Shown here: in pieces, positions 9,953 to 10,153 of the stretch
How positions within the stretch are numbered: the first letter of the stretch is position 1
How the letters are laid out: each line of letters starts with the position of its first letter
Assembly (NCBI GenBank): GCA_029864805.1
Contig: JAOTSS010000062.1
Coordinates: 1-10,153, forward strand
Length of the DNA stretch: 10,153 nt
DNA from: Candidatus Nitrosopumilus sp.
GTDB lineage: Archaea > Thermoproteota > Nitrososphaeria > Nitrososphaerales > Nitrosopumilaceae
Direction of reading: 5' to 3'
The notes under the pieces: model-generated
What the model was told of the DNA's origin: nothing
What the model saw: the letters and a program-made list of their open reading frames with translations, nothing else
The model's database searches: none
Position numbers and translations under genes: made by a program

Positions 9953-10153
9953 ATGGATTAATTTTACAACTACCATCTGAATTCCGTAGTTTTTTTGCCA
10001 TAATGTGTGGTGTAACTAGTAACACCGGAATTGAAATGGCAATGAACAATGTCTGCATTTGTGCTAATGCAATTGATAATGCAATACCACTTGCTGTGCC
10101 GATAAATATTGACAAGAATGATCCTGCACAAGTTGGACAGGCAACGAATAATC
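9945..10153 (-). CDS. C-terminal part of a membrane protein with a CPTC motif, cut by the right edge
   Basis: The minus-strand frame is open at the window edge and gives 68 residues ending at a TGA (9945-9947). It begins LFVACPTCAGSF, continues through two hydrophobic helices (SIFIGTASGIALSIALA and TLFIAISIPVLLVTPHIM), and ends in a basic, polar tail (AKKLRNSDGSCKINPSK). The CPTC pair resembles a redox-active or metal-binding CxxC just before a transmembrane helix, but without the N-terminal part this cannot be decided. The positive tail suggests a cytoplasmic C-terminus. The opposite strand is also open here, from an ATG at 10003. The membrane-like pattern makes the minus strand the coding one. 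Confidence 0.65.
   Translation of the reverse strand, partial: LFVACPTCAGSFLSIFIGTASGIALSIALAQMQTLFIAISIPVLLVTPHIMAKKLRNSDGSCKINPSK

Noticed and set aside
10003..10153. Open plus-strand frame at the right edge starting with an ATG
   Set aside because: The minus-strand frame over the same bases encodes two convincing membrane helices with a basic tail; the plus-strand product has no such pattern.

Overview
The window looks like chromosomal DNA of an ammonia-oxidising archaeon of the Nitrososphaerota (Thaumarchaeota), most likely Nitrosopumilaceae. The grounds are low GC (about 30% by eye), archaeal TATA boxes about 25-30 nt ahead of many start codons (leaderless transcripts), Shine-Dalgarno motifs mainly ahead of a few downstream or leadered genes, and several protein types I associate with that phylum. 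These types are a secreted protein ending in tandem 'IPxWIKNNAxWWAxGxI' repeats, a pair of small DUF6659-like proteins, a single-domain universal stress protein and small winged-helix proteins. I see no rRNA, tRNA, CRISPR array, insertion sequence or integrase. It reads as a dense patch of small lineage-specific genes, not an obvious mobile island.

Layout. 1-1361 (+): a possible gene tail at the left edge, a winged-helix protein (153-734) behind a 12-bp palindrome, two small unknown proteins, and a 29-residue membrane peptide whose ATG overlaps the preceding stop. 1362-2565: gene-free DNA around two minus-strand genes, one helical and one with two membrane segments. 2676-3470 (+): the first DUF6659-like protein and an unknown 117-residue protein. 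3467-3890 (-): a two-gene overlapping operon of unknown charged proteins. 4076-4721 (+): a universal stress protein and a possible 56-residue secreted or membrane peptide. 4711-5398 (-): a small winged-helix regulator and a two-segment membrane protein. 5532-6456 (+): the second DUF6659-like protein with an ideal Shine-Dalgarno, a coiled-coil protein behind a leader containing a micro-ORF, and a 35-residue membrane peptide. 6716-8164 (-): a 482-residue secreted repeat protein. 8286-8811 (+): a zinc-ribbon protein and a PIN-like (DUF5615-type) protein. 8808-9622 (-): a two-gene operon including a winged-helix/coiled-coil protein. 9701-9952 (+): an unknown protein. 9945-10153 (-): the C-terminal end of a membrane protein with a CPTC motif.

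Working together. No metabolic pathway is encoded here. The recurring themes are small DNA-binding proteins (three winged-helix genes), very small membrane proteins (two confident two-segment proteins and up to three single-segment peptides), and convergent pairs whose 3' ends overlap by 4 to 11 nt (3467-3470, 4711-4721, 8808-8811, 9945-9952). Most first genes appear leaderless. The clearest Shine-Dalgarno motifs are ahead of 3673 (-), inside an operon, and 5580 (+), which has a short leader. The most noteworthy items are the two gaplessly alignable DUF6659-like paralogues, the near-identical DNA repeat in the secreted protein, the micro-ORF leader at 5978-6070, and the short membrane-peptide genes that an automatic length cutoff would miss.
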